Below, in pieces: positions 1 through 14,100 of a DNA stretch of 64,000 nt. A program made the position numbers and the translations under genes. The notes below the pieces were generated by a model, which did not search any database, had not been told where the DNA came from, and saw nothing but the letters and a program-made list of their open reading frames with translations. The DNA is from Bugula neritina (taxonomy: Eukaryota; Bryozoa; Gymnolaemata; Cheilostomatida; Bugulidae): positions 7,741,241-7,805,240 of the forward strand of contig OZ037768.1 of assembly GCA_964035545.1 (NCBI GenBank), given 5' to 3'. The stretch's first letter is position 1, and the number at the start of each line of letters is the position of its first letter.

Positions 1-227
1 ATTAAATGTTAATTTTGTTTTTATTTTTGAAGTGTAGCAACTGTTTTAAACATTTCATGAATATGAGAGCTCAATGTGCAATAATAAGATTATCAAATGC
101 TGGTATACGAGTCTCTCTTTTACCAACAAATCATCTGCAACTTAATGAAACACCAGTTTGAGTAGATGTAAAATGAGACAGAAAATAGACAGAAAAGTTG
201 AGTGGAAGTGCTTTTTGGGTTGTTGTG

Positions 228-434
228 CTATATACTATATGCTATGTACTATATGCTATACACTATATGCCATGTGCTATGTACTATATACTATGTGCTA
301 CATGCCATGTACTATATGCTATACACTATGTGCTATATGTTATATGCCATGTACTATAATATACTATGTGCTATATCCTATATGCTATGTGCTATATCCT
401 ATATACTATAATATATATCCTATATACTATATAT
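228..434. repeat. degenerate 7-bp minisatellite (CTATATG-like)
   Basis: About 29 variant heptamers (CTATATG, CTATGTA, CCATGTG, CTATACA) run in tandem and stop roughly 9 bp before the acceptor of the ELL exon at 444. Open frames across this stretch only reflect the stop-poor repeat and are not genes. The array replaces the usual polypyrimidine stretch upstream of that acceptor. Confidence 0.85.
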
Positions 435-443
435 AAATTTCAG

Positions 444-1393
444 GAAGTATCCAGATATTAGTTCCTATGATCAGAGAAATAGTTTCAAGAACGACTTTAA
501 TGATGACTATCCAGAATATATAACATTATTTGAACACTTTAAGAAAAAATATAACGATAAATTTCAACGCTTGGCTGACAGACTGCGTGCCTCTGCACCA
601 GGTTCAGACGAATACAAGGTAAGTGTATACGAAGTATAGCTTACTTATTTTCTCTGTTAACTTACTGGTGCCCTTTTGGAAGATTCCTAGCTAGTTGTAC
701 AAGAGAGTTGGTGGTTTTATGGATGGTAGTGGGAAGTAGGACAACTCCTAATATATCTTATATATATCTCTAATGAGGGATTACACACAACATCTTTAGG
801 CATATTTTAACTAGTGTTTATGATAACACTACTCCAACTAACCATGTGTTGCACCAGAGCTTCCTTTTCTCATAAAAGTAGTATATTCGGTAGATTCAAC
901 TGGTTAACATGATATTTTGATGAGCACATTTATTCTACTTTCAATCCTGTATTTTTTATGCATGTCAGTACATAGTATGACTGATAATTGTATTAATATA
1001 TAACTAAGTTTGGCACTATTCTTTTAATATTGCAATAACTATTTATTAAAGGGTTGCAAACAAATTAGAGTACGTAAGTTAAACAGTAGCTGCACTGCTA
1101 TTTATACTAATCTAATTGCATATTAGTTGTATTCAGTTGTTTTAGTTATATTAATTTATATTAGTCGTAACACCTTAATTCATAAATTAAATGTTGTGCC
1201 ATGACTGATCCATCAAAAACTATTTTAGAAAATAGAGGAAAAAATTCGAAAGAAACACGCAGAAATAACATTCTCCCATGAATATCGCTCTAAAAAACTT
1301 AGACTGGACTATCTACAACAAAAGCTACATCACATAAAGAAAAAAGTTCAAGAATATGATAGGACTGTTTGGGGCAATGAGGGCATACATTGA
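444..1393 (+). CDS. ELL: ELL-family RNA polymerase II elongation factor, C-terminal occludin/ELL domain (3' end of gene)
   Basis: Two coding exons, 444-618 and 1229-1393, joined in phase (the first begins with the last base of a codon; donor AAG|GTAAGT, acceptor TTTTAG). Together they encode about 112 residues ending EYDRTVWGNEGIH and TGA. Exon one begins KYPDISSYDQRNSFKNDF and continues DDYPEYITLFEHF; exon two has the basic YLQQKLHHIKKKVQEYD coiled segment. This is the hallmark of the occludin/ELL C-terminal domain. In ELL proteins this domain ends the polypeptide and contacts EAF/AFF partners of super- and little-elongation complexes, while the N-terminal half binds Pol II. The N-terminal exons lie left of the window. 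Occludin shares the fold but is a four-span tight-junction protein essentially of vertebrates, so ELL is preferred. Paralogue not resolvable. Confidence 0.85.
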
Positions 1394-2114
1394 CTGCCGA
1401 TTTACTTCTGCCATGACTGATGGATGATGTACAGTCTTTAAACTACTTCACATGCACAAACTTTTTCTTGCCTTCAGCAACCAAACTATTCAATTTGCTG
1501 GCAAGCCGTTTAGTTATTAGTTTCTAAATGGAACCAACCTGTCCACAGGACTGCATTATATTGTTGACTTTTTCCAGTTTTATAGCAATTATGTAACTTT
1601 TTTCTATTTGATCTGTGCAAGCAAGCTCCTTGTCAGGCTGATGTTAATTTTTTCAACCTAAATGTTATAATTCTTTTAAAAGGCGATGTACTAGTATATG
1701 CCGTTTTTGCAATACTTAGACTTAAACATCCCAAACGGAAATAGTTTCAAAAGCATGGCATGGAGCTTTAGGATATTTAAAGAGGATATAATGAAGCATA
1801 GAGTGAAAATATTGTTGATTATTTATATTTCAGTTCTACATAAAACATTTATCAAATCGGAGTATTATAATTTTTTCATCTGCAACTAAATATAATATAT
1901 AATTTAACAGTTTCTTGTGCACATTATATTTATCGGATACAAAACTTGGAATGTGAATATGTAACAAAAAAGCAGTAATGATTGTCATTTTAAAAACATC
2001 AGATATCAAATAAATAAAAAATGGAAATATTAAGATTGAAATATTGGCAAGTAGAATACAAATTATAATCTAGAATACAATAGTATGGAATGGTAATGGT
2101 TAGAAAGGACAGTA
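1394..2114. other. shared 3' UTR region between convergent ELL and alpha-catenin
   Basis: Stop codons of the two convergent genes are 721 bp apart. A tandem poly(A) signal for the + strand gene (AATAAA at 2009-2014 and 2013-2018) lies only about 100 bp from the alpha-catenin stop. I found no canonical AATAAA on the minus strand here, so the alpha-catenin 3' end probably uses a variant signal and runs into the ELL 3' UTR. No other gene seen. Confidence 0.6.
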
Positions 2115-5100
2115 TCAATAAGAATCAAACTCGGACAAAGCTCTTATGGGCTCTACTCTGTCGGCCTGTGTTCCCTTTCGAACACGAGCTCTCTCAGCCT
2201 GAGGGTCCTCCATTTTAACGAGAGCTTTCTTTGGCGGAGGTTTCATTCTCCAATGCACTATAGCTCTCTGCAAATAAAGTAAATGCACTCAACTATGGCA
2301 CACACTTGGAATATTATCTATATGCAACAGAAATAGAACTAAATTTCAAGAAGCAATAGATACTGAGAGGAGATGATCAGATGATAACTTGTATTGTAAA
2401 AATAAGCTGATCAGTGATTAATAGTCTTGAGTTATTTAAACCGAAGTCAAAAACTAACCCTATCATAAATATAATGAATTAGTGTCAGACCGATACTGTA
2501 GCAGTCTTTTGAAATCACTGAAAAGTGACTGCTACTTTTTTTAGAGATCCAGCTACTTATAATTACTTTCCAACGTATAACTTACATAACAACTGATATC
2601 ACATGGGTAACTGATACAGATTGTATGTAGTATGATCACCTACCTGTCTCCCCTTGTATTTGGTGGATGCTACATATGATGCCTTCACTGCGTACACCAC
2701 TGCATTCATCAAGTTCTTCGCTGCCTGTATCAATGACGTTGCGCTATCCAACTGTAAGATGATACCATTCGTGAACTATTGAGAACATTCTTACTGAAAC
2801 TGACCAAGTTTTCATCAACACAAATATTTATCTATTCGCAAGCTGAATCCTCTTGCTTAGATATCTGCGATTCACAAACTAAGAGTTTTACACAGGAGAA
2901 AGACTTAATATGCAATATATATAACAGATCTATAACACACTTAACCAACAGAAAATACTAATAGATATGCCATGCTACTGATATAGCTTTTAAACACACA
3001 GCACACTTGATGGCACTCCAGAGTTGAAAGTAGGACCCCGGAATAATAGGGATATTGGTATTTTATTGAACTGTAATATTGATACTTACACCAGACACAA
3101 CCAATTCTCCCTCTATATTCTGAATGTCTGCCTTTACTTTACTCGTGATATTAAGTTGGTGGCAGCAAAGGATGATACGACCAAGATAGGCCACCAAATC
3201 AGTCTTGGACCTTGAATCTGGACACTGAAACCATAGATAAAACATTCTAAAGATATGACTGCATTTCCTTTCCTTCGCATTTCGCAAATGAATGCTCGAT
3301 GAATTTGTAGTTGCGGTTTGCATGTTGTGTTTTCATTCGATGCAACTGTTTTTCAACATCGAATGGAAAATCCATTTGCATAATGCAAAGCTTGGAAAAG
3401 TAGTGTTTAATACCATAAAACTTGTTCATGTAACTTGCTTAGTTTTACAGCCAGTCCACTATCTGCAGCTTCAAACAAACCTAACTGGCGTAGAATATTT
3501 TTGTCTTGCAGTTTACTACCACCTTGTAATTGATAAAATTTACATAAATTTGATTTTCATTGGACACTAGGAATTCACTAATTAATATACCAAAAATGAT
3601 AAACATTCATAAAAGGCCCGTCTTAAAATTGCCATCAATCTTAAAATCTAAAGGCACAATGCTATAAAATGGATCAATTTCAACCAAGGAGTGTTTGAAG
3701 TGGCATTTACTGTTCTCAAGACTGAAGTACTGTGTGAGTGAAACTAAAGCTTTTTATACAAGAAAGAGAACTTCCAAATAATATTATAAAGGAAAAAACA
3801 TAGTTCACCTATAGGCAAATACTGGTACTTTACTACAAAGGTCTAATGGAGGAGACAACTACTGACAAAGTAGGAAAATTTGATGCAATTTTTTAATATT
3901 TAATTTTTTCCTTTCAAATACACTGAATAACTAAAAGCTCTATAAAGACCAGTCTGAACATCAACAATGTGTTGCTAAATTCTAAAATTTTACTAAAAGC
4001 TGCCACCAGAATTTGACAAGTCAACATGTAGGCAGCATATCACAGACTGGAAGAACACACTGTTATGAGTTAAAGGAGCTGCCACTGGCACCATACAAAC
4101 ACAGCCTCACCTCATCTGCTATTTTCTGGCATAATTCATTCAATTTAGTGCCAATCTCTGAGATTCTCTTAGCAGCATTTATCACATCCTTGGTAGTTTT
4201 GAGAGGCCCCCTTCCTCTGCAATATGGCATATTATCAAATTATCTTCAAGTTTCAAAATAAAGTTACATATATTTTACTCACACACACATTATCATATAT
4301 TCCACATACTAAATTACAATTTCCTCCTGCACTGTTGCAATACACAATAATCACCTAGTAAAATCGGTCATTTCCATCATAATTATACACATCTGCTTAG
4401 CGAGCATAATGATGTCATTTCCTCTAGAATCCCACTTGGCAATCTCCATGTCCAACTTCTTCTTTTCTTCTCTGAAAACAGCAATTTGCTCCTGAATAGC
4501 CTCTTTCTCTTCAGCTGGAAGTTCTAACATCCAGGCACGGGCAGTTTTACCCTCAATCAAGTCTTCTTGGGGAATCATGGCTAAAATCAAGTTAAAAAGT
4601 GACGCAGTGATGCAAACAGGTCAACTATAGAGTACACAGCAAATATGTCATAAACCAAATTCCTTAAAATAAATGACAAGCTAACCAATTAACAGTACAC
4701 CAATATAAGTTCAGGTAAAACCTTGGTTCAGATTTCAGTTTTATAAATAAAGGGAAGATAACTACCACATGTAACCACAGCCCACTATTGAGACAATAAT
4801 GTAACAATAAAACATATTGCAGCCTGTAAATACCAATAATGATCATTACAGCCCAACTAACACATAAGCTGAGAAATTTATAGACAAGTTCTAACCTGTC
4901 ACCAGTGAAGGTTCTAAGGATTAGAGGAACATTTCTAGCGTTTTAAAAAAGCAACGTAAGTGCATTTCATTAGTCAGAAGGAGTGTTGACACTGAGTTTA
5001 AAACAGCGCATGTGCTCGTTTAGAAGGCAATTAAACGTTGAGGGAAAATATTACTAGCATTCTACCGAACACCCACTACCATAATCCAACAATCATTAAA

Positions 5101-8100
5101 AAGCGGTGAATTGCTGAATTATTCAAATCATTGTATATCTACCATCAATATAATTCTCCTGGCTGAACGGATAGTCATCTTGGTCATACACAGAATTGTA
5201 CTTTAAGTACATGTAGTCTAAACAATCAACAACACTAAATAGCATTACTGACAGTAGTTTATATATGTAGCTTATAATGAAAGGGGAAACATGTTTTCAA
5301 ACACATAGGCCAAAGCATGACATCTTTTACAATAAAATGAGTTTGGAATCAAGCCATCAACTGAGAAGACATAATATTTAACTAGGTATGCTGAGTCAAA
5401 CGATACAATAGGCAAAGTAAATACATATTTTAAAGTAGTTTAATAGTTACATTTAGGCACTAAATTAAATCATGCAGCAAACTACGTACCTGCATTATCA
5501 TCATATCTGTCAGAAAAGTGTACAGTGTGCGGTTCAGGTGATCCATATGAACCTTGCACATTCCCTGCTGCTGTTAGCTGAGTATTATACTGATCATAAC
5601 CTCTGGCCTCATAACCATCCGAGTACTGGCCACCACTGCCACTATACTGACCACCCTCTATCAATTCAACATCAACATGTTAGAAATTATATAGTCTGAA
5701 GTCTCATACTTGAGTTCTCAAAGTTAGCAGATGTTCTCTACAGCTCCACTAAACATTAAACATTGTCATGTCCAATATTGGTTACGGTGTCTTAGAAAAC
5801 AATAACTTACATTAAAATAAACTGAATTCATTCATTAGCACTTCATCTGACAATTCAGTTGATATGAGCTATAAATCAAATTTATTCATACATTATTATT
5901 GTGCTCTAAAGTAATAATTTTTTAGTAAATTTGGGTGTGGGGAGATGATGAAAAAAGCATCACGCCCTCCCACACCCAAATTTACTAAAAAGTTAGGATA
6001 AAACTTAGAAAATCAAGCAAAATTAGACAAAAAGCTTGATTATTCAGCTGTATTTGTTAATATTTTATCAGTTTAATGCAAGAAACTATGTATATACATT
6101 AGCTGCTCAACTGTAAAAAATAGCTAAAACCTATAGATATATAGTGTGTACTAGGTTAAGTAAAATGACAGATAAATCATTAATTTCATTTCTTGCAGGC
6201 TTGTTGACAACTTTGCTTGAGAGAATGCCCATGTGTTTGTAAGTCAAATAAACACTTGAGCCACATCAGCTAGGCCAGCGACACCACATATTGAAGCACC
6301 CACCTTGGTATAGGGGTTCATATCTGTCTATTTTAGCGTAGTTACTATCACGGAGTTCACCGCCATGGGGTGCAGGACTCATCACCCGCATATTTTGAAA
6401 ATCCTCCTGAATGTCATCGGATTCCGAGTCCAACTCTTCTGGTTTCTAAAGAGAGAATAACTCCGTCATATAACTGCTATGCTATGTTGTATTGGAAAAT
6501 ATGCGCTATGCCTTATTAACAAATAATCAATCAAATGTCATAAAAGAATTAACAAAATATAGGAATGAATTTCTTAACATTTGCTTGTAGTAAATAAATT
6601 ATATAGAAATAATCTGTACCAGGAAATAACTTTCTCTGTTTTGCAGCGTTAACGAAATTAACATGCTTATGGTATGTGAAAAGCTCAATCTACTTGATAA
6701 CATTATTTATAAAAATTTATTTTTAAAATAGTTAAATACTGGAGTTCTTCATAGAATAATAAAAGCATTTCAATTGGTTGACTAGGAGACACCTGTAGCC
6801 AATGAGATGCTTTCACAGAGACAGTAAACTGAGTAAACACTTCCAATAATCATGACCACTATTTATCATGTAAACTAAAAAAGTGCAAACCCAATATTCA
6901 TATCATTAAGTTCTGCAGAATACAAGATTGTCAACACTGTTGGCTGAATTCTCAGACTAAGTTTACAATCCTGTTTACATTTCACCAGCTAGTAGGTGAC
7001 ATCACGTGATCAAATAGCCAACATGAATCTAGCGTACAACATCACATACAGAAGTGCCACTACCACAGCTTGCCTGTCATTGCAGAGTAAAGTATCAGAA
7101 GTACATACCCGGTTCATTAACACTGCTCGGCGTATATCTCTGGTGCCGTCATACACCAGCTGAGCTGCATACACAAAGTCATTGTAGTCCACATCTTCAC
7201 CTTTACCTGCGGTGAGCGAGGCCACAGCCGCCTGCACATGCTGCACATAGTTAGGCATCACTGCAAACATAACACACATAAGGGATAAAGAATATTTTTA
7301 CATCACAGCAAACAGGTTACCAACAGCATGCAGAAAGTATCAGCATCTTAATATTCGTGAAAACTAGTCTTACAAAACATCTACAGAATGACAAGAGCTT
7401 TAGAAATCTATGAGAATGACATGCAGCCAATGGAAACCCACCTTGATCCCTAAGCATGTATATGGAGTCCATCACACGATCAGTATAAACGCCAGGTTGG
7501 TAGTTGTCCATCTCCGCTGTGACAACATTACATACTCTAGCACACCGCCCTCTGATGGCACTGGCCGTTCTATCCAAAGCTTCGGCATCACATTCAGTGA
7601 GAGAGGAAATGCATCTGTTGACATCCTCAAGGATGTGTCCTTCTGCAACATTATGAGTCAAGTTATGAGTCAACAGATGATTCAACAGATAAATCAACAG
7701 ATGAGTCAACAGATAATTCAACAGATGAGTCAACAGATAATTCAACAGATGAGTCAACAGAGGCAAAGTTGAGTGGAAATTCTTACAAGCTGTAAAAGTG
7801 ACCAAAACTATGAATTGCATACTTTGTCAAATTCATACAGACAAATGTTAATAATGCTTAGCTGCAATACGTTAGTTTGGTACATAAAATGTGTAAAAAG
7901 TATACTGGATGCAACAAATTTTAAAAAGTACAAAAAGTTATACGTAAAATGCAAATCAATTTTTTTATATAAAAATATGACTAATTCTAATTTGGATGAT
8001 GACTCCTCCCCACATTTCTCAAATAACGGTCCAAACAAGTGTTATCCCTTAATCATTGTGAACAGTCTCTACTTTTGCTAAAAAATATTCTTCAATTTAT

Positions 8101-11100
8101 AAATCTTAATACAAATTTAATTTAGAAGCAGATAATAATAATAATAATAATAATAATAATATATCTACGATCCAGATTAATTCCCCAGCTTTTCATACTG
8201 GTGAACAGCTTACCTATGTGTTATGTGGGAAAATCAGCATAATTAAACAATTTATACAACAGATTAAGTAGTCCAGTCTTTTAATTATCTCATTTTTACT
8301 TTATCTTTAAATCAAATAAGATTTAGTGGTCAACTGTGCCAGGTTTATCAGACTTCTGGTAATTTTATGGCTAATATTTGCATCTGGTGAAATTTCTAAA
8401 CCATACAAATATATAACCGCCATCTAAAATCTAAATGCACTAGAACCATCAATACTGTTTTGATGAAAAAAAGGCTGGAATGGTATGGGCATGTCTGCAG
8501 GAGGAGGAGATAAAGAAAATCAGCAACATGAGAAGTGAAGGCAAGAGAAAGAAAGGAAGACCTAAACATCATTAGATGGATACTATAACCTCAAATATGA
8601 AAACATGGAAATTGAAAGCAAAGACGTTCATCATTAGAGTTGGCTATGCAGAACCCACGAAGACTAAAAAAACAGTGATGATGGCTGCAACAGACAGACA
8701 GAAGGGAAATAACCAGTCTAGACCTTACCAGAACTTACCGGAACTTACTAGAACTTACCAGAACTTACTAGGCCTCACCAGAACTTACTAGACCTTACCG
8801 GAACTTACCAGAACTTACCGGAACTTACCAGAACTTACCAGAACTTACTAGACCTTACCAGAACTTACCAGACCTTACTAGACCTTACTAGACCTTACCG
8901 GAACTTACTAGACCTTACCGGAACTTACTAGAACTTACCAGAATTTACCAGAACTTACTAAACCTTACCAGAAACAGAAAGGAAGTCATCAATACTGGTG
9001 ATTTCATCAACAGCTTCAGTAAGGATCCTGACTTGTCTTTCCCACGTATCTTTGAAAACATCCATGTTCTCTTGGGCTACCTTAGACTTAGGTCTGGAGG
9101 CTAATATTCGAGCAGCATTTACCACCTATTAACAGATGTGCTTGTGACTAAAGAAAATTATGTTGTAACTGTACAGTTTCCAATTATGATACAGAAAAGA
9201 TTGAAATACCTTCAAAAAATAAAAAACATAAGCTAATGGCGACAAATTTTGAGAAATTGCAGCTTTCAGTTCAATTGCTACCAGCCAATAATAAAATGGA
9301 TGAAAATATCTTAACTTGTCTTGTACTTTCAGCCGAATAATAAGCAAGTCAAAGGGGAAAATATACAAACCCCTCTACTACCCTATACAGTTGAGTTTTC
9401 CATCATATTCAGCATTTTGCCCAAAGGGTGAGCGAAATTAATAAACTTGATCAAAATATGTGAAATGTTGGCAAAACTCATAGTAGTTGCGCATCTTACT
9501 GGTACTGAAAATTTCAAAACGAACGTTCTAACCAGTCCATGTCCCAATATTCAAGAGTTTATTCTTCATTTATTAGTTTAAGCAAAGACACTGACAACAT
9601 CTACTCATTTCTGCACCACAGCCCAAGTTCTAAAGATTCACCAGTTACACTCTATAGGGTCACAGCTCTACAGGCCCCAACAGTAAGTTGTCTAACCTGA
9701 GGACAGAGGGCTTCCAGCTGTGAGGCAGCCAACCTGACCAACTTGACCCCCTCTTCGTTGCTGGACATGGAACAGGCGAGGTTGGCCACCTCCACCAGTT
9801 TGTTAGCATGCTCCATAAACACCTGCCCATACTCCTCTACCTGTAAGAACATCTCACAGGATGTACAGTCACTTAACAGTACAAGTCTGCTAGCCACAGA
9901 CAGAAAATGTATATATACAAGAGGATATTAATTCTTATTAAACATAACAGTTTACATTATAAATATTTCAATATTCCGAGGATAAGATGCCACTATCTGA
10001 AATATAATCATGCAGAGACAATCAGCCAAGTGGGTCTATTTGGTACTTTGCTAGAAGATACAGGGTAGACTATCAGATGATAAAGAGAAAGAGGCAGCGC
10101 AGTAGAGTTGTTAGTACTTAGACAGCAAGGTTACATGCTGTGACCCTATCTATACTATGTATGTATACGTATAAATAAAGCAATTGGGAAATGTTATTTT
10201 TTTCTTTTATTGTGCAACTATTAGTTCCGTGCTTCTTACAGTACCCATCAGGCACATTAATACTAAAATGATTACACCAAGTATATATTACTTATATAAG
10301 TATAAACATATTTTGCTACAGATTGTGTATAGAGAATAAGCGACCACTAAATATAAGGTAGATGTGAGGTTAGAGCTGTGGGTTCCAACTTTTTCTAAAG
10401 CCTGCACACTCTTTTCGCTACAGTGGTACCTCAATACCCCCTACAGCGCTCATGATTTCTATTTTAATATTAACATGTGGTATGATAAACAGATGTTATC
10501 AAACATAACCTGTGACATATTATAAATGGGCAGAGCATGCTTATTTTTCTGATGCACCCCTATAGGGAGAGGGGGGGGGGTGGTGCTAATACCCTAGGCA
10601 AGAACCCCTGAGTTAAAGATGGTGCAGAAGATTTACAAGTAGATAAACATTACAATCTTGTTTGGAATGTCAATTCTCGTGTCCTGTGACAAAACATAGG
10701 TAGTGTACAACTACTTAAATTAAGTCATTTTTTATTACCTATGAGGCTTACACTCATTCATTAGTATTGTAGAATGCAAATTAACAAAATTAAGCCAGGA
10801 AGCCTTCTTAGTTATATGCTTAAACGCAAAATAACGAATTAAACTTTAAAATCTGTCTCTCTTGAAGTATATTTTAAAGACTATCTGTTATTTTACATCA
10901 AATCAATTCATCATACTACAATATGCTGCATTATCAATGCTTTCACCGAATGGTAAATGAGAATCTTGCAGTTTTTGCAGTGACACTATAGTATACTATA
11001 ACTACGTAAAAACAATTCGATAGGAAATATTAATAAGGTTTGGGAAATTCATTTTTCATTTCAATCAATAATATTGAACTGAAAATTCACTTTTTGAATT

Positions 11101-14100
11101 CATGGTAATAACTTAGTTAAAATAGAATCCCATGTCACACCCAAGCAACTAGTACACAACTATACTCATAACTAAAATAACTACAATAACATTTATATGA
11201 TAAATAAATATTAAATACATATAAAATAAGTATAATATAATCATAAAATGATGAAATATTTCAACAATAAAAATGGTGATTTTTGCATAATTACGTCAAA
11301 ATTTAAAAGATAAATTTATAAAGCAACGGTAGTTTGCAATGTTGCAGAGCAAGTGGTTTGGTGGAGGAGCAGAGTTGAGAGCGAATCTGTCGCAATTACC
11401 ATACTCACCTCTGGATCGTAGTACTTGCTAGCCATCTCAACACTAAATAACAAGCAACTCGGTCAACTAAACATTAGCTGCTAAGCCACAACACTATGAC
11501 TTTAGCAGCTAACTTTTGCTAAAACTATTAAAGCTCATGTCTCAATACCATAACTTAATACAAGGATATACATATAATCTATTCTTATAACTAACAACTA
11601 TACATTCTGCTGCTGCTTACAACTAGCTTACTGCAAAGCTTCAGGTGCTGTTGAATACACCACGAGTGTTTGTGAGAACAGATAACACAAGTATTGAGAA
11701 CTGTGTAGCATTGATAGGATAGAGTGAGTTAGTTATCAGCTAGTATTGTACTATAATGAGCAAATAGTATAGCAGTAATAATAAATTTAGTCCGCAATGC
11801 AGAGTACTACTTAGCAAAGGGTGTTGAAATGTTGCCTATAATAATATAATTAGACACTGGTGCTTCCACAAACTTTAAACTCGTTCAGGGCCAATATTTG
11901 TATGAGTCCATAGTAATAGTGGCTTTTCTTTCCAATTCACAATTTACAAACGACTTTTCCTAGAGAATATTACAGAAGTTGCTTTCTCTCAGGCACACTC
12001 ACGGTTCACAGTAATTATAAAGTACTGAACACATATTGGTAGAAGAAGAGCTCTGCCTAAATTTCTATGCAGTATGCATTTAAAATGAACAATATAACAA
12101 ATATAGTGAAGAGGTGAACTCTGGTCTTAGCCAAATTAATTATAGTGAAATCATTCAAGACATGTTAGTTTTTAAAAACATGTAAAACTTACTTTGTTAA
12201 ACATTTGCATTCATATCCAAACTATTAATGACATATGTTGTGAAATATTAAATAAAATTTTCACAATGTTAAAACAAACATAACAAGGCAATTAGCAGCT
12301 TAATTGCTCCAATTTAGATAGAAGACTACTAGAGGTTATAACACAAATACATATCAGCACAGAGTAAGAGTACTCAACACTACACAGACACACTCCCAGT
12401 GGAACCAGGGTTGGTATAACTGGATAAATGGTAGCAGACACCAAAGGACTAGGAGATAAAATACACAAAAAACTGACACGTATCCAGTTTAAAGCAATTT
12501 CCATCAAGAGAGCATCCGCAGTCTCAAAGACTGGTGAAACTTACCTTGTCTCTCAACTGTTGGTGAGAAATACGCTGTGGTGGTACACTGGGCACAGAGC
12601 CAGTAGCAAACACATCGACAAACAGCGGCTCCAACTTAGTAAAACTAAACGTATACATTGAGACTATCCTTCCACAACTACTGCAGCACCATCCGTGCTC
12701 CCAGTCAGATTACTAATATCAAGTTTTTTTTTTAAATAAATGCGCCTACCAACTTCATAAACCGCAAGCAGTCAAAGTCTCGCATGAACCAACATGTCAA
12801 GCACGACGGCCTATAATGTGCCTAGCATGTTCTCACAAGTCAGGCGATTTATCATCAATATTGTATCATCAGAACCACCTCTCCATCCTCCACGTGATTA
12901 ATAACCATGTCTACATGACATTAGCATGATGTGGTGTATATGATGAGGAAAAACCAAGTTTTGCCACAAGGGAAGGGCAATATTGCACCATCTATTAATT
13001 TGTGATTAATTATTCTAATAATAATCTTAATTTCAGCCAGCCATAATGTCAAAGACAGGGTATGAAGGTTGAGCAATATATAATGTAGCCTATATCTAAT
13101 GTGTGCATATATTATATATAATATATTATATATAATATGTTATATATAATATATTATATATAATATATTATATATAATGTGTATATTGTTTATTTCTCAG
13201 TTAGAAAATCTCAACCCCAAACCCGGTGCCCTCATCTCCATGCAGATATTAGAAACTTTCACTGAACATTCAAACATAATAAAAATGCTCCATCTGCATG
13301 TCAGCTGTTTACGAGTCACTGTGGTTATCTGCTTGCTATGATTTCCCCCTTAAATTATGTTTAAATAAACTCTTCTCTATTATCATTCTTTTCCACACCT
13401 GTGCATTCAGCAGTTAGCAACAGTTAAATATATCATTTTATAAATGCTGTAAGTTAGTCATTGAGCTCTCAAGCTGCGCAATCACAGTGTGGGTCTAGTC
13501 TGGAAGAATACTTATCAGTAAGCGGGGGAACTTACTAGCATTTTCCTTTTAACTGCTTTTACTATACATAAAATCTGAATTTTTTGGGAACATTAGTTAC
13601 AAAATGACAAATAAGCAATTACAAAACTTTCTATCTCAAAGTGCTCATTTCCACCTGTTGACTGAGCTTACAGTGACTAACTAACTTGTGATATCCAAGC
13701 CTCTTATCTTACATAAATACCCAAAGCAGCATTACTACTACTTAAAAAATTAAAGAGAAGACTATTCATAAGTAATACTTTCAAATTAATAAGGAAACTA
13801 AATAAATACTAGCTGATAACAAAAAGGCAATGATTAAACTTTAAAATAAATTAGTTTCAAAAGTAGAGAGTCTTAAAATGCATATATTTAACAGTCCTGG
13901 TCCTGCAATATTTAATATGAATCATAGCTTAGCCTCAGAGGAGATTCCTCAGCTACGAACTGAAGGCACTAACCCACCTACCACCAGGAAAAATTACCCT
14001 AAAACCAGTCTATCCACAGCTAGCTTAGTAACATGATGCATTCGCTAAAATATTTTACACATAAATACACCGACACAAGCAGTTTCTCACCTCCTCCTCG

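Noticed and set aside
158-436. Cys/Tyr-rich 92- and 69-codon frames
   Set aside because: Heptamer repeat artefact just before the ELL exon.
444-1393. Occludin rather than ELL
   Set aside because: The domain is shared, but occludin is essentially vertebrate, and this invertebrate-looking gene has no visible membrane segments in the available exons; upstream exons are outside the window.
7410-7772. Plus-strand frame of 120 codons with QQMSQQ repeats
   Set aside because: Antisense of alpha-catenin exon 10 running into the 12-mer array.
10565-10581. G-run as a quadruplex or functional element
   Set aside because: A single G homopolymer tract is not enough for a quadruplex claim.
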